NCBI GenBank assembly: GCA_045591985.1 | Contig: JAZNTV010000098.1 | Span: forward strand, 1-60,930 | Direction of reading: 5' to 3' | Length of the DNA: 60,930 nucleotides | Source of the DNA: SIG588 sp045591985 | GTDB lineage: Bacteria; Bacillota; Clostridia; Oscillospirales; Acutalibacteraceae | In this document: piece after piece, positions 59,329 to 60,930 of the stretch | Position numbering within the stretch: the first letter of the stretch is position 1 | Layout: the number at the start of each line of letters is the position of its first letter | Position numbers and translations under genes: made by a program | The notes under the pieces: model-generated | The model's database searches: none | What the model was told of the DNA's origin: nothing | Seen by the model: only the letters and a program-made list of their open reading frames with translations

Positions 59329-60354
59329 ATGATACAAGAAGTTCTCACTTGGTATAACGGGCTGACCGACGGGGTGATCGGGTCCCTGGCTTTGTTTGTT
59401 ATCGGGGCGCTGTTGCTGATTAAAGGCGGCGACTGGTTTGTCGATAGTGCCGTCGGCATTGCTAAACGCTTTCGTGTACCGGAGATCCTCATCGGTGCAA
59501 CCGTTGTGTCCATTGGCACTACGTTGCCGGAGGTGATGGTGTCGGTAACGGCCGCGTTAAACAGCAATGGTGCGATCGCCTACGGAAACGCGATCGGTTC
59601 GATTATCTGCAACACGGCGTTGATCGCGGCATTGACCATTGCGATTCGTCCCACCCCTGTCAATCGCAAGGAGCTTGCGGCACCGGTAGCATTTTTCTTT
59701 CTATCAGCTGCCATTTATGTCGTAGCCGCTTACCTCTTTGGTCGCTTTGATCGTTGGCTTGGTATTGTCATGTTGGTGGTATTTGCCGCGTATATGACGG
59801 TAACCGTCTATAAAGGTTTTAAGAAGCCGGCGGAAGAGGAGACGACACACGACCCGGAAGAGCGATCGGGCGGGTTGCTGCATTTGGTGGTACTGGTTAT
59901 CAGTGCGTTACTCATCGCGGTGGGTGCCGATATGTTGGAGGGTTCCTCGGTTTCGCTTGCCATTATGGCGGGGATTCCTACCGAGGTGGTCGGCGTTACC
60001 ATTGTGGCGTTGTGTACGTCATTGCCCGAACTGGTGACGGCGGTTACGGCGCTGGCCAAGGGACGTGGGGCGTTGTCGCTGGGGAATATCATCGGCGCGA
60101 ATATTTTCAATCTGGTGTTGGTTTCCGGTGCGGCTGTCACCATATCGCCTTTTATGATTCCGGAAGGCAGTAAGCTGTTGGGGTTCAATACTTCGCAGTT
60201 GGTGGAGATTCCGCTGATGATCGGTGTTATGGCGCTGATGACGCTTCCCACGTTGTTCCGCGGGAAATTGCGTCGCTGGCAAGGTATTGCTTTGCTGGGA
60301 ATTTACATAGCTTTTGTTACCTTACAGGTGCTTATTGCGCTGGGCGTGTTTTAA
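59329..60354 (+). CDS. CaCA-family sodium/calcium (cation) antiporter
   Basis: 341 aa with about 10 TM helices in two inverted halves. The alpha-repeats are present: VPEILIGATVVSIGTTLPEV (residues 45-65) and TEVVGVTIVALCTSLPELVT (residues ~220-240), each followed by the G-N-A-I-G/G-N-I-I-G block (YGNAIGSIICNT; LSLGNIIGANIFNLVL). The cytosolic acidic loop (KPAEEETTHDPEERSGG) lies between them. It probably exports Ca2+ against Na+. AGGAGTAG precedes the ATG. Its link to the operon before it is unproven; the 85-base gap contains a hairpin. Confidence 0.9.
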   Translation: MIQEVLTWYNGLTDGVIGSLALFVIGALLLIKGGDWFVDSAVGIAKRFRVPEILIGATVVSIGTTLPEVMVSVTAALNSNGAIAYGNAIGSIICNTALIAALTIAIRPTPVNRKELAAPVAFFFLSAAIYVVAAYLFGRFDRWLGIVMLVVFAAYMTVTVYKGFKKPAEEETTHDPEERSGGLLHLVVLVISALLIAVGADMLEGSSVSLAIMAGIPTEVVGVTIVALCTSLPELVTAVTALAKGRGALSLGNIIGANIFNLVLVSGAAVTISPFMIPEGSKLLGFNTSQLVEIPLMIGVMALMTLPTLFRGKLRRWQGIALLGIYIAFVTLQVLIALGVF

Positions 60355-60366
60355 CGCAATCGAACT

Positions 60367-60406
60367 AAAGTGCGATGAACAGACAAAAGTCCGTTCATCG
60401 CACTTT
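60367..60406 (+). terminator. terminator after the antiporter gene
   Basis: A 14-bp perfect stem (AAAGTGCGATGAAC / GTTCATCGCACTTT) with a T tail. Confidence 0.8.
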
Positions 60407-60543
60407 TAATTGTGTCATCTTCTTGAGAAGAGAATAGTATAGTGCATATTTTTCCTGCTTTAGGATATACTGGTGCCGGGGTGAGTCGTTAAACCCGAAC
60501 TCGCCTTTCAAAAACGGCGTGCGTACTTTATAGGGGGATGAGT

Positions 60544-60930
60544 ATGAAACAGAAATTCTTTATCTGTAAACACTGCGGAAATATGGTAGTCAAACTGCGT
60601 GACAAAGGGACAACGTATTGTTGCGGTGTAAAGATGCAGGAACTTGTGCCGGGAACAACAGAAGCGTCCGAAGAAAAACACGTTCCCGTATACGAAGTGA
60701 ACGGAAATGTGGTTCACGTGACGGTAGGTTCAACGGCACATCCCATGACCGCGGAGCATTATATTGAGTGGGTGTGTTTGGAAACGGAACACGGTATGCA
60801 ATACGCCCGCCTTGAACCGACCGACGAACCGCGCGCCAAGTTCGCTCTTTGCGACGGCGATGAAGTGCGCGCGGTATACGCCTTTTGCAATCAGCACGAT
60901 TTGTGGAAGCGAAAACGAAGGACACCCCAC
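60544..60930 (+). CDS. dfx: desulfoferrodoxin / superoxide reductase, truncated by the window edge
   Basis: 129 codons are visible with no stop; only a few more residues are expected. Reduces superoxide to hydrogen peroxide in anaerobes. Center I: FFICKHCGNMVV plus TYCCGVKMQEL (C9, C12, C28, C29). Center II: EEKHVPVYE (E-K-H, His ~49), GSTAHPMTAEHYIEW (two His), and AFCNQHDLWK (Cys and His). The ATG at 60544 has GGGGGATG upstream. It is a two-centre (class I-like) form. It indicates an anaerobic lifestyle for the organism. Confidence 0.9.
   Translation, partial: MKQKFFICKHCGNMVVKLRDKGTTYCCGVKMQELVPGTTEASEEKHVPVYEVNGNVVHVTVGSTAHPMTAEHYIEWVCLETEHGMQYARLEPTDEPRAKFALCDGDEVRAVYAFCNQHDLWKRKRRTPH

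Overview
The window looks like the chromosome of an uncultured, anaerobic, Gram-positive gut or rumen bacterium of the Clostridia, most likely Oscillospirales-like. This is inferred from gene content, not from a marker gene. The signs are purine-rich ribosome-binding sites and near-consensus sigma-A promoters, TagD and TagB/TagF-type teichoic acid enzymes, a superoxide reductase, many intracellular glycoside hydrolases, and intergenic structured repeats. Base composition is mosaic. About 1-5.8 kb and 36-40 kb are AT-rich, while the rest is near 50% GC or above.

Layout. At 0.05-5.7 kb there is a minus-strand accessory segment: a GNAT acetyltransferase, a repeat-plus-membrane protein, a SHOCT-like small protein, and a secreted stalk-type protein with a single-TM partner. 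It lies on the 3' side of a tRNA-Pro gene (6.06-6.13 kb). At 6.4-17.6 kb a plus-strand run encodes RpiB, two GT4 glycosyltransferases, two CDP-glycerol glycerophosphotransferases, TagD, a Wzy-like polymerase/ligase, a Wzx-like flippase, a UDP-sugar pyrophosphorylase and nicotinate phosphoribosyltransferase. This is a teichoic-acid-like surface polymer locus. At 17.7-28.3 kb there are a Na/Pi cotransporter with a PhoU domain, tandem clan GH-A-like hydrolases, an M32 carboxypeptidase, an SDR enzyme, a GH43/GH32-like protein and a GH2 enzyme. At 28.5-31.3 kb a GT2 enzyme is translationally coupled to a DUF2079 membrane protein. At 31.4-40.3 kb an initiator tRNA-Met is followed by a mosaic region: esterase, sialidase-like protein, PnuC and AraC-like regulator (minus strand), then a GH78-like protein, a DUF6273 protein and several structured repeats carrying pieces of tRNA 3' ends. 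At 40.3-44.9 kb there are a decayed SGNH esterase fragment, a GNAT, glutamine synthetase, an acidic repeat protein and an intact SGNH esterase.

The most interesting locus is at 45.2-59.2 kb. Six co-directional, tightly packed genes follow one good promoter: a small lipoprotein; a signal-peptide vWA protein with one TM and a cytosolic tail; a 1239-aa tubulin/FtsZ-superfamily protein; a 701-aa two-TM protein; a 1313-aa multi-TM protein with a degenerate SF2-helicase-like core and an acidic/basic repeat tail; and a zinc-ribbon plus HExxH (DA1-like) metallopeptidase with about 20 PAEET repeats. The layout suggests a membrane-spanning assembly. An external metal-dependent adhesion-type domain would connect through the membrane to a cytoplasmic GTP-dependent polymer and a peptidase. 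Its function cannot be read from the sequence. A CaCA-family cation antiporter and a superoxide reductase, cut off by the window edge, close the window.
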